Shown here one piece after another: positions 9,390 through 18,178 of a stretch of DNA of 64,000 nucleotides. The first letter of the stretch is position 1, and each line of letters starts with the position of its first letter. The translations under genes and the position numbers were made by a program. Source of the stretch: Alteromonas sp. LMIT006 (GTDB lineage Bacteria > Pseudomonadota > Gammaproteobacteria > Enterobacterales > Alteromonadaceae); NCBI RefSeq assembly GCF_024300645.1, contig NZ_CP101291.1, forward strand, positions 1,488,001 through 1,552,000, read 5' to 3'. The notes below the pieces were generated by a model. The model saw nothing but the letters and a program-made list of their open reading frames with translations. It did no database searches and was not told the origin of the DNA.

Positions 9390-9941
9390 TTAAATTTTGT
9401 CAATTATAGCAAGCGCTTTTTTATAGTCCAAGATCTGTATAGATGCACGGAGCTCTTGAATGTCTTCTTCTTCCGCCTGTAATGAATTAAGCAAATGCTC
9501 TAGTTTTTCAAATGGAATGAATTGGTTTTTGGTAATGAACTCAAATAATACTGCTTTAGGATCAGCTGCAAGATCTTTAGGCAGATGTTCAACTACCTTC
9601 TTGTGAGCCGTTTCATTGATATAAAGGTTGATTTGTTTTGCAGTCTCAGCAATGAGATTAGTTAACTCATTGACATCATCAGAGCGCAAGTGCTCGTCCC
9701 GAGCAAGTGGTTCTGATTGTTTGCAAAACTCGTGTAAACGCTCCATCCCAAGGTTACCTGAAACACCTTTCAATGTGTGAATCATCAGATGTGCAGAAGT
9801 ATAGTTTTGCGCCGCAATCATTGCTTTGATCTCGGACTCCGCATTTTGATAATCGTCGATAAATTTCGTTAAAAGCCGGCATAAAATGTCGTTTTTGCCA
9901 CTGAGCTGTTGTTGCGCAAATTCTGAATTAAAAAATTTCAT
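9390..9941 (-). CDS. Stand-alone histidine phosphotransfer (HPt) domain protein
   Basis: 183 residues. The N-terminal half is a helical HPt domain with the signature IHTLKGVSGNLG, so H55 is the expected phospho-accepting histidine; K58 and G59 are conserved. HPt proteins relay phosphate between hybrid sensor kinases and response regulators. The C-terminal half (about 115-183) is helical and acidic and I do not recognise it. No kinase or receiver gene lies nearby, so the partner is unknown. It is divergent from gshA and sits directly upstream of the pseudouridine synthase gene. Confidence 0.82.
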   Translation of the reverse strand: MKFFNSEFAQQQLSGKNDILCRLLTKFIDDYQNAESEIKAMIAAQNYTSAHLMIHTLKGVSGNLGMERLHEFCKQSEPLARDEHLRSDDVNELTNLIAETAKQINLYINETAHKKVVEHLPKDLAADPKAVLFEFITKNQFIPFEKLEHLLNSLQAEEEDIQELRASIQILDYKKALAIIDKI

Positions 9942-10056
9942 GTCAAAACTACAAATTAGAGATGGTAAGTTGATGATAGGACAGAATCATAGAAATGCGA
10001 AATAAGATCAAGCGATTCTTTCATTCTTTTGTTATGATCACAGCATTACAAAACGT

Positions 10057-10062
10057 TATAAT
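10057..10062 (+). promoter_or_regulatory. -10 element of gshA
   Basis: A perfect TATAAT lies 21 bases before the TTG start, implying a very short leader of about 15 bases. No clear -35 hexamer is seen at 17 bases. Confidence 0.45.
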
Positions 10063-10083
10063 AGCGCTTAGGGAAGACCTAAA

Positions 10084-11664
10084 TTGCACTCACAACAACG
10101 CACTTTTATTGATAATTTAACATGGTTTAGTCAGCCGGCAATCGCGCGCACCTCAAGACTGATACAAAGGGGCATCGAGAGGGAGTGCCTACGTGTCACC
10201 AGCGCAGGCAAATTGTCTCAAAAAACGCATGCTAAAGAGTTGGGTTCCGCTTTAACCCATGCACATATAACCACTGATTTTGCCGAAAGTTTACTCGAGT
10301 TCATTACACCACCAACGAGTGATATTAACACCTCATTAAAACAACTTGCTGATATCCACAAATTCACGTTAGGACAAATTGGGCAAGAACGTCTATGGCC
10401 TCTATCTATGCCATGTTTTGTCGGTACTGAAGACGATATAAAACTCGCTGAATACGGCACTTCTAATGTGGGTAAAATGAAACACACCTATCGCGTCGGC
10501 TTGAAACATCGCTATGGCTCTATGATGCAAGTTATCTCAGGTGTGCACTTTAATTTTTCCTTGCCATCGGAATTTTGGCAATTGTGGTGCGAGCAAAATA
10601 ACTTACCTTTTGCACAGGATTCAATATCAAAAGGGTATTTGCATTTGATTCGCAATTATCGTCGTTTGTGTTGGATTATTCCTTATTTGTTTGGTGCGTC
10701 ACCGGCAATATGCCAGTCTTTTTTGCAAGGCAGAGAAACGCCCTATGAGTTCAAGAAGCTTGGCAAAGGAACCATATATTTACCTTATGCCACTTCGTTG
10801 CGAATGTCGGATTTGGGGTACACGAATTCTGCTCAAGATAGTTTGAATATTTCATATAATTCATTAACCCAATATATATCTGATTTGCGCACAGCGATTA
10901 ATACGCCTTCTCCAAAATATGCTCAAATCAAATCTGGAGAAGATGGTGTTTATCATCAGCTCAACAATAATGTGCTGCAAATTGAAAATGAGTTATATTC
11001 GCCGATCAGACCCAAACAAATTACTCAATCAGGCGAAAAGCCTTCAACTGCGTTGGACAAGCGGGGAATTGAATATATTGAAGTACGTGCGCTCGATATT
11101 GATCCGTTCTCTCCAGTTGGCGTGAATGCACATCAAATACACTGGTTAGACTGTTTTTTGCTGTATTGTTTGTTATTGCCAAGTGCTGATATGAGTGCTG
11201 CAGAATACGAGCAAACTGACCGTAATTTGAAGCGCTCTGTGTTGCGTGGAAGGGAACCGGGTTTGTTATTGGAAAAAGAGGCTGAGCAAATATCCTTACA
11301 TGACTGGGCGCTTGAAATAAGCGATGACTTAAAAGGAATTGCGGAAATCTTAGATAAGCAACATGCTGCGAGTGCTTACATGGAAGGCATAATGGCTCAG
11401 GAATCCAAAATCCTGTCAGCAGATAAGACGCCGTCAGGTATTTTATTGAACACCTTGTTGGCATCTGATGTTGATAATGCTCGCTACGGTTTGCAACTTG
11501 CTGAAAAGCATATGGAGCACTTTGCCACACACGAGTTCCAAATCTACGATACAGAGTATTTTGTGAGAATGGGCAAAGAATCGATAGACGCTCAAAGAAA
11601 AATTGAAGCTGCTGATAGTTGCGAATTTAGCGAGTTTTTGACGCAATATTTTCAATATAATTAA
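10084..11664 (+). CDS. gshA: Glutamate-cysteine ligase
   Basis: First step of glutathione synthesis: ATP-dependent joining of glutamate and cysteine. It has 526 residues (E. coli 518). Family signatures include QRGIERECLRV near residue 29, ITTDFAESLLEFITP, the WPLSMPC block and SGVHFNFSLP. The start is TTG at 10084, with AGGGA nine bases upstream; no in-frame ATG precedes the conserved region. A rare start codon plus a short leader may keep expression low. The gene is divergent from the HPt gene. The hairpin downstream has its U-tract on the other strand. Confidence 0.95.
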   Translation: MHSQQRTFIDNLTWFSQPAIARTSRLIQRGIERECLRVTSAGKLSQKTHAKELGSALTHAHITTDFAESLLEFITPPTSDINTSLKQLADIHKFTLGQIGQERLWPLSMPCFVGTEDDIKLAEYGTSNVGKMKHTYRVGLKHRYGSMMQVISGVHFNFSLPSEFWQLWCEQNNLPFAQDSISKGYLHLIRNYRRLCWIIPYLFGASPAICQSFLQGRETPYEFKKLGKGTIYLPYATSLRMSDLGYTNSAQDSLNISYNSLTQYISDLRTAINTPSPKYAQIKSGEDGVYHQLNNNVLQIENELYSPIRPKQITQSGEKPSTALDKRGIEYIEVRALDIDPFSPVGVNAHQIHWLDCFLLYCLLLPSADMSAAEYEQTDRNLKRSVLRGREPGLLLEKEAEQISLHDWALEISDDLKGIAEILDKQHAASAYMEGIMAQESKILSADKTPSGILLNTLLASDVDNARYGLQLAEKHMEHFATHEFQIYDTEYFVRMGKESIDAQRKIEAADSCEFSEFLTQYFQYN

Positions 11665-11669
11665 CGGAC

Positions 11670-11695
11670 AAAAAAAAGCCTGACCGAAGTCAGGC
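11670..11695 (-). terminator. Intrinsic terminator oriented to the minus strand, at the gshA 3' end
   Basis: Stem GCCTGAC / GTCAGGC with a CGAA tetraloop. An eight-A run on the left becomes a U-tract for minus-strand RNA; on the plus strand the stem is followed by GGGAA, so it is a poor terminator for gshA. The nearest minus-strand gene that could feed it is smrB, more than 900 bases to the right. Confidence 0.6.
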
Positions 11696-11747
11696 GGGAA
11701 TGTTCCAGGGAAAACACATACTACGTATTAATAGAGTGGCTGTTTTG

Positions 11748-12371
11748 ATGAAAGTTCAAAAATTATTTAAAAAAGTATTAATTTTATTCTTTCCCTTGTT
11801 AATACTGGGCTGTACAGCGTCTCCACCCCAAAACGCAGAAAATTTATGTGAGATATTTTTCGAAAAGGATGATTGGTACGATGCTGCTGCGCAAATGCGA
11901 GACAGTTATGGCGTGCCGATCCACATACCTATGGCGATGATGTATCAGGAAAGTTCCTTTCGCGCCGACGCCAAACCGCCCAAGGATTATATTTTATGGG
12001 TGATCCCTTGGGGGAGAGTCTCTTCAGCATATGGATACTCTCAAGCCAAGACACCAACATGGCAAGATTATATTCGTGAAACGGGTAATTCAGGGGCTGA
12101 TCGGGATGATTTTGCAGACGCCATTGATTTTATGGGGTGGTTTATTAGCAAAAGTCAAAAAGTGAACGGGGTCTCAAAGTGGGATGCATACGCTCAGTAT
12201 CTGAATTATCACGAGGGCTGGGGAGGCTATCGCCGTCAGACTTATGCAAAAAAACCTTGGTTAAAGAAGGTTGCAAAACGGGTAAAAGAGCGTGCGAGTC
12301 GTTACAGTGCGCAACTCAAAACCTGTGAAGACGAGTTATCAAGAAACTGGTTCATGCGTTTATTCACCTAA
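11748..12371 (+). CDS. Lytic-transglycosylase-like (SLT-fold) lipoprotein
   Basis: 207 residues from the ATG at 11748, chosen because it opens directly on a lipoprotein signal peptide: basic MKVQKLFKK, hydrophobic core, lipobox LILGC with C22. The mature part resembles the SLT lysozyme-like fold: MYQESSF with candidate catalytic E68, then AYGYSQAKTPTW and YLNYHEGWGGYRR. It probably cleaves peptidoglycan from the inner leaflet of the outer membrane, but the match is to the general fold only. An ATG at 11700 is in frame but lies inside the hairpin flank and would bury the signal peptide. Confidence 0.75.
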   Translation: MKVQKLFKKVLILFFPLLILGCTASPPQNAENLCEIFFEKDDWYDAAAQMRDSYGVPIHIPMAMMYQESSFRADAKPPKDYILWVIPWGRVSSAYGYSQAKTPTWQDYIRETGNSGADRDDFADAIDFMGWFISKSQKVNGVSKWDAYAQYLNYHEGWGGYRRQTYAKKPWLKKVAKRVKERASRYSAQLKTCEDELSRNWFMRLFT

Positions 12372-12375
12372 TTAT

Positions 12376-12389
12376 TTGATCAGGATCAA
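12376..12389 (+). promoter_or_regulatory. FNR-type binding site (perfect consensus)
   Basis: TTGAT CAGG ATCAA matches the FNR consensus TTGAT-N4-ATCAA exactly, inside the longer dyad TTTGATC-AG-GATCAAA. Its centre lies roughly 90 bases upstream of the predicted start of DUF3149 transcription. Confidence 0.75.
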
Positions 12390-12426
12390 AGTTAACACTC
12401 CGTCCCATCACGAGCAGTTCTGGCAT

Positions 12427-12440
12427 TTGATCTAGATCAT
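12427..12440 (+). promoter_or_regulatory. Second FNR-type site at class II promoter distance
   Basis: TTGAT CTAG ATCAT has one mismatch to the FNR consensus. A TAAAAT -10-like hexamer at 12462-12467 would put the transcription start near 12474, with this site centred at about -41. That is the class II activation position. Confidence 0.7.
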
Positions 12441-12499
12441 TCCACCTTTGCCACCGGCATATAAAATGACCTTAGATAGTTTATTTTTTGAGGTGATAT

Positions 12500-12625
12500 A
12501 TGATTGATTTATTACTGACAGATCCAGTGGCTTGGGGTTCTGTATTAGGAATTTTTATCGTGGTAGTAATGTGTTTGTACTATGCGTATATGTTCATTCA
12601 CAACTCTGCAGATGAGAGTAAATAA
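12500..12625 (+). CDS. DUF3149 small single-span membrane protein
   Basis: 41 residues, too short for many gene callers: MIDLLLTDPVAWGSV, one transmembrane helix (about 14-33, rich in I, V, F, M, L), then a short polar tail ending NSADESK. The pattern matches the DUF3149 family of tiny proteobacterial membrane proteins of unknown function. A GAGGTGA Shine-Dalgarno lies before the ATG. Two FNR-type sites upstream imply induction in low oxygen, so a role as a small subunit or assembly factor of a respiratory complex is a reasonable inference, not shown. Its stop codon abuts the smrB stop on the other strand with no gap. Confidence 0.72.
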   Translation: MIDLLLTDPVAWGSVLGIFIVVVMCLYYAYMFIHNSADESK

Positions 12626-13150
12626 TCAACGTCTGACCCATTCATCTGGAATATCCATTAGCACTAAGATGCACGCAGAGCCACCATACTGTTTGGGGGC
12701 TTGGCAGAATCCAATGATATCGGGATGCTGTACTAGGTAATGTGGAATTTTTTGTTTCAGAATACCTTGGCCGTGACCGTGCATAATGGCCACGCATAAC
12801 TCGTTATGCTGTTTGGCGTCATACAGCAGTTCAAGGAGGACACGCTTCGCTTGTTGTTGGGTCAAACCATGCAAATCCGCTTCGACGTCTGGCGGAAATT
12901 CTCCTTTTCGTAATTGTTTGATTTTACTGTGATTATTCTTGTCGCCACGGTACCAAAATAGTTGTTCATTATCGCCAAAATGCGCTTCGTACATATCAGA
13001 AAATTCGACTTCTGCAGTGCTACGGGACTGTTTTTCAGCAATAAATTGGCGTTTCGTTTTGACGTTTCGGCGAGGTGGGATCTTGTCCTGCTCCAGTGGC
13101 TTAACATCACTAAACAGGTATTTAAAATCCATATTGTCATCGTCGGTCAT
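12626..13150 (-). CDS. smrB: SmrB endonuclease, ribosome rescue factor
   Basis: 174 residues with a C-terminal Smr domain: DLHGLTQQQAKRVLLELL, then the HGHGQGILKQKIP motif and the family ending QAPKQYGGSACILVL. E. coli SmrB cleaves mRNA between collided ribosomes to start rescue. The N-terminal ~80 residues are the charged extension that binds the ribosome in the family. The neighbourhood smrB / prmB-aroC is the same as in E. coli, with smrB divergent from prmB, which supports the assignment over SmrA. Confidence 0.92.
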   Translation of the reverse strand: MTDDDNMDFKYLFSDVKPLEQDKIPPRRNVKTKRQFIAEKQSRSTAEVEFSDMYEAHFGDNEQLFWYRGDKNNHSKIKQLRKGEFPPDVEADLHGLTQQQAKRVLLELLYDAKQHNELCVAIMHGHGQGILKQKIPHYLVQHPDIIGFCQAPKQYGGSACILVLMDIPDEWVRR

Positions 13151-13242
13151 AATTGCTCAATATCCACTGTAAAAATAAAAATGCTCCAAGCGCTTATTTT
13201 TAGTATTATATACCCACGCAAATTATCCACAAGCAAGATACA

Positions 13243-14172
13243 GTGAAAACATCCTCCATCCCATTATTTGTCGATATCGTATCAGATCTGCACACTATGC
13301 TAGACTGGACTCGTTTCGCTACGACTCAGATGCACCAAGCGGATCTATTTTTTGGGCATGGCACCGATAACGCATGGGACGAATCTGTCGTTTTGGTCAG
13401 TCATTGTCTTTCTTTGCCCGCAGATCTTGCGCAAAAGACGTCAGACATGTTGTTTCAGTCTCGCTTGACCAGCTTTGAAAAAGCCAATATTTACGACTTG
13501 TTAGAAAAACGAATCGAGTCTCGAGAGCCGTTACCGTATCTAACCAATCAGGCTTGGTTTTGTGGGTTGCCATTTTACACAGACAAACGAGTTTTGATCC
13601 CACGCTCGCCTATTGCTGAATTGATTCAAGATGGATTCAGTTCGTGGTTAACTCAGCCGCCGCAACTCATAATGGACTTATGCACAGGAGGGGGCTGCAT
13701 TGCTATCGCAATGGCGTATGCTTTCCCTAGCGCACAAGTCGATGCTTTGGACATATCTGAAGACGCATTAGCTGTTGCCAATGAGAATATCCTAGCACAC
13801 GGCCTTGAAGAGCGAGTCTTTGCGATTCAGTCGGATGTTTACAGTAGTGTTCAAGGGCAAAAATACGACCTTATCGTAGCGAATCCTCCTTATGTAGATG
13901 CGGAGGATATGGCTGATCTACCACAAGAATTTTTGCATGAGCCCGCTCTTGCTTTGGCAGCCGGTGACGATGGGTTAGATATTGTGGAAACTATTTTAAG
14001 GCAAGCAACTCAACATCTGACACCACAAGGGTGGTTGTTTGTTGAAGTAGGGAATTCTTTAGTTCATATGGAACAACGCTTTCCAGGTTTGGAGGTGGAG
14101 TGGATTGAGTTTGCCAACGGTGGAGACGGAGTCTTTGCGGTACCATTTGAAACACTCAATGCGTATTTTTAA
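13243..14172 (+). CDS. prmB: Ribosomal protein uL3 glutamine N5-methyltransferase
   Basis: SAM-dependent methylation of a glutamine in 50S protein uL3 (L3). It has 309 residues with a GTG start at 13243 (E. coli 310). The SAM loop LIMDLCTGGGCIAIAMA and the catalytic NPPY (VANPPYVDAEDM) identify the PrmB/PrmC/HemK group. The position between smrB and aroC selects PrmB. A perfect DnaA-box 9-mer (TTATCCACA, 13223-13231) lies 11 bases before the start; its meaning is unclear. Confidence 0.94.
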   Translation: MKTSSIPLFVDIVSDLHTMLDWTRFATTQMHQADLFFGHGTDNAWDESVVLVSHCLSLPADLAQKTSDMLFQSRLTSFEKANIYDLLEKRIESREPLPYLTNQAWFCGLPFYTDKRVLIPRSPIAELIQDGFSSWLTQPPQLIMDLCTGGGCIAIAMAYAFPSAQVDALDISEDALAVANENILAHGLEERVFAIQSDVYSSVQGQKYDLIVANPPYVDAEDMADLPQEFLHEPALALAAGDDGLDIVETILRQATQHLTPQGWLFVEVGNSLVHMEQRFPGLEVEWIEFANGGDGVFAVPFETLNAYF

Positions 14173-14240
14173 GGCGTTATTACAAAGTTGTATAAGCGTC
14201 CTCGCATTACATAACAGAATAATATAGATAGGTGACAACA

Positions 14241-15341
14241 GTGGCTGGTAACAGTTTTGGACAATTATTTAGAGTAACAACGTTTGGTGAGAGTCATGGC
14301 ATTGCCATTGGTGGTGTGGTAGATGGTGTGCCACCAGGGTTAGAACTTTCTGAGGCGGATTTACAAGGGGATTTGGATCGTCGCAAGCCAGGTACATCTC
14401 GCTATACAACGGCTCGTCGTGAAGACGATGAGGTGCAAATTTTATCAGGTGTGTTTGAAGGCGTGACGACTGGCTGTAGCATCGGTTTATTGATCAAAAA
14501 TAAAGATCAGCGCAGTCAAGATTACTCCAAAATCGCCGATCGTTTTCGTCCTGGCCACGCCGATTATACCTATCAGCAAAAATATGGTACTCGAGATTAC
14601 CGTGGGGGAGGCCGTTCATCGGCACGTGAAACAGCGATTCGAGTTGCGGCTGGCGGTATTGCCAAAAAGTATCTCAAGCAGGTTTTTGGTATTGAGGTGC
14701 ATGGCTATTTGTCACAACTTGGTCCAGTGGCAATCGAAACTGTTGATCATACAATTACAAACACGAATCCGTTCTTCTGTCCCGATGCGTCCAAACTCGA
14801 TGCACTGGATCAATACATGCGTGATCTCAAAAAATCAGGTGATTCTATTGGTGCTAAAGTCTCTGTGCAAATTACCAATATGCCAGTGGGATTGGGTGAA
14901 CCTGTATTTGATCGATTAGATGCTGATTTGGCGCATGCCATGATGGGTATAAATGCAGTTAAAGGTGTTGAGATTGGTGATGGCTTTGGCGTCGTCACGC
15001 AAAAGGGCAGTGAGCATCGCGACACGTTGACGCCTGATGGATTTGCTTCTAATCATTCAGGTGGTGTACTAGGAGGTATTTCAACAGGACAAGATGTGTT
15101 GGTTCATATGGCACTTAAGCCTACCTCCAGCATTACTGTGCCTGGAGAAACGATTACTATAAATGGTGAAAAAACAGACGTTATCACCAAGGGAAGGCAT
15201 GATCCTTGTGTCGGTATTCGAGCAGTACCCATTGCTGAAGCGATGGCTGCCATTGTCATCATGGACCATGTGCTAAGACATCGTGCACAAAACGCAGATG
15301 TGCAATCACAGACGCCTGTGATCCCAGGCGCCATCAAGTAA
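14241..15341 (+). CDS. aroC: Chorismate synthase
   Basis: Last step of the shikimate pathway: EPSP to chorismate with reduced FMN. Family signatures are [11 protein letters not shown] near the N-terminus, [14 protein letters not shown]-like segment, [12 protein letters not shown] and the C-terminal [10 protein letters not shown] place the start at GTG 14241 ([10 protein letters not shown], aligning with E. coli MAGNTIGQLF) because AGGTGA at 14230-14235 is an ideal Shine-Dalgarno for it. The GTG at 14232 lies inside that signal. This gives 366 residues. The stop abuts the convergent spoVR stop with no gap. Confidence 0.96.
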   Translation: MAGNSFGQLFRVTTFGESHGIAIGGVVDGVPPGLELSEADLQGDLDRRKPGTSRYTTARREDDEVQILSGVFEGVTTGCSIGLLIKNKDQRSQDYSKIADRFRPGHADYTYQQKYGTRDYRGGGRSSARETAIRVAAGGIAKKYLKQVFGIEVHGYLSQLGPVAIETVDHTITNTNPFFCPDASKLDALDQYMRDLKKSGDSIGAKVSVQITNMPVGLGEPVFDRLDADLAHAMMGINAVKGVEIGDGFGVVTQKGSEHRDTLTPDGFASNHSGGVLGGISTGQDVLVHMALKPTSSITVPGETITINGEKTDVITKGRHDPCVGIRAVPIAEAMAAIVIMDHVLRHRAQNADVQSQTPVIPGAIK

Positions 15342-16871
15342 TTACTGAGAGTATTCGCTGGGACATCGCCCAATGGTGGCGATGGTTCCATCGTCATTCA
15401 ACTGTTCGAGTTTGACATCAAAGCCCCACAATCGGTGCAGGTGTTTCAACACCTCATGTCGAGATTTAGCTAACGGTATACTGTTATGAGGGACATAGCG
15501 TAACGTTAAAGATCTATCCCCTCTTACATTCACATTATGCACTTGAATATTAGGTTCAAGATTACTCAAGTTATATTGAGCTGAGAGTTTCTCTCGAATT
15601 TTGCGATAGCCGGACTCATTGTGGATTGCCGAAACTTCCACATAGTCGTTCTTAACATCATCATTGATAGCGAAAAACTTGAAATCTCGCATTACTTTGG
15701 GGGACAAAAACTGACTGATAAACGACTCGTCTTTGAAGTTATGCATTGCAAAATGCACAGTCTCAAGCCAATCTTTGCCCGCTACGTCAGGTAGGAATTC
15801 ATAATCCTCAGGGGTAGGATCTGTGCACATTCGTTTGATATCCATAAACATAGCAAAGCCTAGTGCATAAGGATTGATCCCAGAGTAATAGGGGGAATTA
15901 TAATTTGGTTGAGCGACGACTGATGTATGCGAGTGTAAAAACTCCATAATGAAACTGTCACTGACTTTACCTTCATCGTACAAGTGATTCAAAATATGAT
16001 AATGCCAGAAACAGGCCCAACCTTCGTTCATGACTTGAGTTTGTTTTTGCGGGTAAAAATACTGAGATACTTTACGTACAATGCGCACTAATTCCCGTTG
16101 CCAAGATTCAAGTAAAGGGGCTTTTTTCTCAATGAAGTACAAAAGGTTCTCTTGAGGCTCGGGAGGAAAACGCACTTCGTCTACTTTTTCGGCTTTTTTA
16201 CTCTTTGGTAGGGTGCGCCATAAATCGTTTACTTGGCTTTGCAAGTACTCGGCTCTTTCGTTTTGTCGTGCGATCTCATCAGCAATAGATATTTTGGCTG
16301 GACGTTTGTATCGGTCCACACCGTAATTCATTAAAGCATGACAGGAATCAAGAATATCTTCGACAGCCGATACTCCGTGTTTTTGCTCACATTGTGCGAC
16401 ATAATTTTTGGCAAACACTAAATAATCGATAATCGAAGAGGCATCAGTCCATGTCTGAAAAAGGTAATTGCCTTTGAAAAACGAATTATGCCCATAACAT
16501 GCATGTGCCATAACAAGTGCTTGCATGGTTATGGTATTTTCTTCCATCAAGTATGCAATACATGGGTCAGAATTTATGACAATTTCGTAGGCTAAGCCCA
16601 TTTGCCCCCGGCGATACCCTTGTTCGGTGGAAATAAACTTCTTACCGAATGACCAATGGGTGTAATTTAAAGGCATACCAATGCTGGCATAGGCGTCCAT
16701 CATCTGCTCAGCAGTAATGATTTCGATTTGGTTCGGGTAGGTGTCGAGTTTGTAGATTTTAGCAACCCGGTCGATTTCTTTTTCGTAATCGGCCAGTAAT
16801 TCAAAACTCCAATCTGGACCGTCACTTAGCCTATCTGATTTAGAGCGTTTCAGTTCGTCTAATGGCATCAT
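15342..16871 (-). CDS. SpoVR family protein (YcgB-like)
   Basis: 509 residues, matching E. coli YcgB (510). Typical stretches are MGLPLNY-like [15 protein letters not shown], the [16 protein letters not shown] block and the [11 protein letters not shown] motif. The biochemical function is unknown. The first SpoVR was found in Bacillus cortex formation, but in non-sporulating proteobacteria it travels with prkA and yeaH, as here, and is linked to stationary phase and stress. The start overlaps the yeaH stop by four bases, showing translational coupling. Confidence 0.95.
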   Translation of the reverse strand: MMPLDELKRSKSDRLSDGPDWSFELLADYEKEIDRVAKIYKLDTYPNQIEIITAEQMMDAYASIGMPLNYTHWSFGKKFISTEQGYRRGQMGLAYEIVINSDPCIAYLMEENTITMQALVMAHACYGHNSFFKGNYLFQTWTDASSIIDYLVFAKNYVAQCEQKHGVSAVEDILDSCHALMNYGVDRYKRPAKISIADEIARQNERAEYLQSQVNDLWRTLPKSKKAEKVDEVRFPPEPQENLLYFIEKKAPLLESWQRELVRIVRKVSQYFYPQKQTQVMNEGWACFWHYHILNHLYDEGKVSDSFIMEFLHSHTSVVAQPNYNSPYYSGINPYALGFAMFMDIKRMCTDPTPEDYEFLPDVAGKDWLETVHFAMHNFKDESFISQFLSPKVMRDFKFFAINDDVKNDYVEVSAIHNESGYRKIREKLSAQYNLSNLEPNIQVHNVNVRGDRSLTLRYVPHNSIPLAKSRHEVLKHLHRLWGFDVKLEQLNDDGTIATIGRCPSEYSQ

Positions 16872-18175
16872 AATTCTCCAGCTCCAGCGGTACCTGTGGC
16901 TTTGCGTTCAGCTTCTTTTTTGAACAATTCTCTAAAGATGGGAAAAATATCTTTTTCTTCTTGGATATGCTTCATCGCAAAATTACTGTACTCATTGGCC
17001 ACCATCTCGTACTCACGCCATAAGCTTTGATGTTGACGTTGCGAGATCTCAATGTAGGCGTAATAACGTGTTATTGGCAACAACTGTTCACGTAATATCT
17101 TACTGCACGCAGGGGAGTCATCTGCCCAGTTGTCTCCGTCAGACGCTTGGGCTGCGTACACATTCCATTCACCAGCAGCATAGCGCTCAGATACGATTCC
17201 ATGCATCATTTTGAGTGCACTCGACACAATCGTACCGCCCGTTTCTTGGGAGTAAAAAAACTCCTGTTCATCGACTTCTTTGGCTTGTGTATGATGGCGA
17301 ATATAGACTACCTCGACGTCTTTATAATTCCGAGTCAAAAACAAGTACAACAAAATATAAAAGCGTTTCGCCATATCTTTAGTTGCTTGATCCATAGATC
17401 CTGATACATCCATCAAACAGAACATGACCGCTTTTGAAGTAGGAATAGGCCGCTTATCATAATTTTTGAATCGCAAGTCAAAGGTATCGATAAAAGGCAC
17501 GCGTTTGATACGAGCTTTCAATTCTGCAATTTCAGTTTCTAGCGCTTGAACTTTTAAAGTATCTGGTACTGGCTCACAGAGTCGCTCAGCTAATTCAATT
17601 TCGCATTCTGCAAGGCGACGTTTCTTGCCTGCAGATAACGCAATACGCCTGGCCACTGAACCTTTAAGTGAGCGAACTATATCAAGATTTGCGGGTACGC
17701 CATCGGTTTGAAATCCAGCGCGGTAGGTTTCATACTGAATGACCTTATTGTGTTGGGTTTTTTTCAGATTAGGTAATGCGAGATCGTCGAATAACAAATC
17801 CAAATATTCATCTTTTGAGATTTGAAATGAAAACTGATCTTCGCCTTCACCTGAATCAGAAGCGTCACCTTCGCCACTGCCTCCACCACCTTCGCCCCCT
17901 TCAGGGCGAGGAATGCGGTCACCTTGGTTAAACTGATCATTCCCAGGATGGACCATATCTCGAATCCCGCCCTTATCGGTATGAAATATGGGCTCTGAAA
18001 CATCTCTAGACGGAATAGAGATGCTTTCACCAGTCTCTAAATCGGTAACACTGCGTTGGCCGACTGCATCAGACACCGAGCGTTTTATTTGTTGCTTATA
18101 GCGACGCAGAAAACGCTGGCGGTTGACTGTACTTTTACCTTTGCCGTTAAGACGGCGGTCAATAAAATGCGCCAT
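16868..18175 (-). CDS. yeaH: YeaH/YhbH family protein (DUF444)
   Basis: 435 residues (E. coli YeaH 427). The N-terminal part is basic ([24 protein letters not shown]), then a glycine-rich linker near residue 90 ([12 protein letters not shown]), then a von Willebrand A-like domain with the metal-site motif [11 protein letters not shown] (DxSxS). The molecular function is unknown; it is the standard partner of the PrkA kinase. It lies three bases after prkA and overlaps spoVR, so all three are one operon. Confidence 0.94.
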   Translation of the reverse strand: MAHFIDRRLNGKGKSTVNRQRFLRRYKQQIKRSVSDAVGQRSVTDLETGESISIPSRDVSEPIFHTDKGGIRDMVHPGNDQFNQGDRIPRPEGGEGGGGSGEGDASDSGEGEDQFSFQISKDEYLDLLFDDLALPNLKKTQHNKVIQYETYRAGFQTDGVPANLDIVRSLKGSVARRIALSAGKKRRLAECEIELAERLCEPVPDTLKVQALETEIAELKARIKRVPFIDTFDLRFKNYDKRPIPTSKAVMFCLMDVSGSMDQATKDMAKRFYILLYLFLTRNYKDVEVVYIRHHTQAKEVDEQEFFYSQETGGTIVSSALKMMHGIVSERYAAGEWNVYAAQASDGDNWADDSPACSKILREQLLPITRYYAYIEISQRQHQSLWREYEMVANEYSNFAMKHIQEEKDIFPIFRELFKKEAERKATGTAGAGEL

Positions 18176-18178
18176 GGG

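Noticed and set aside
14232-14240. Upstream GTG as the aroC start
   Set aside because: It lies within the AGGTGA ribosome site that serves GTG 14241, and the family alignment starts at 14241.
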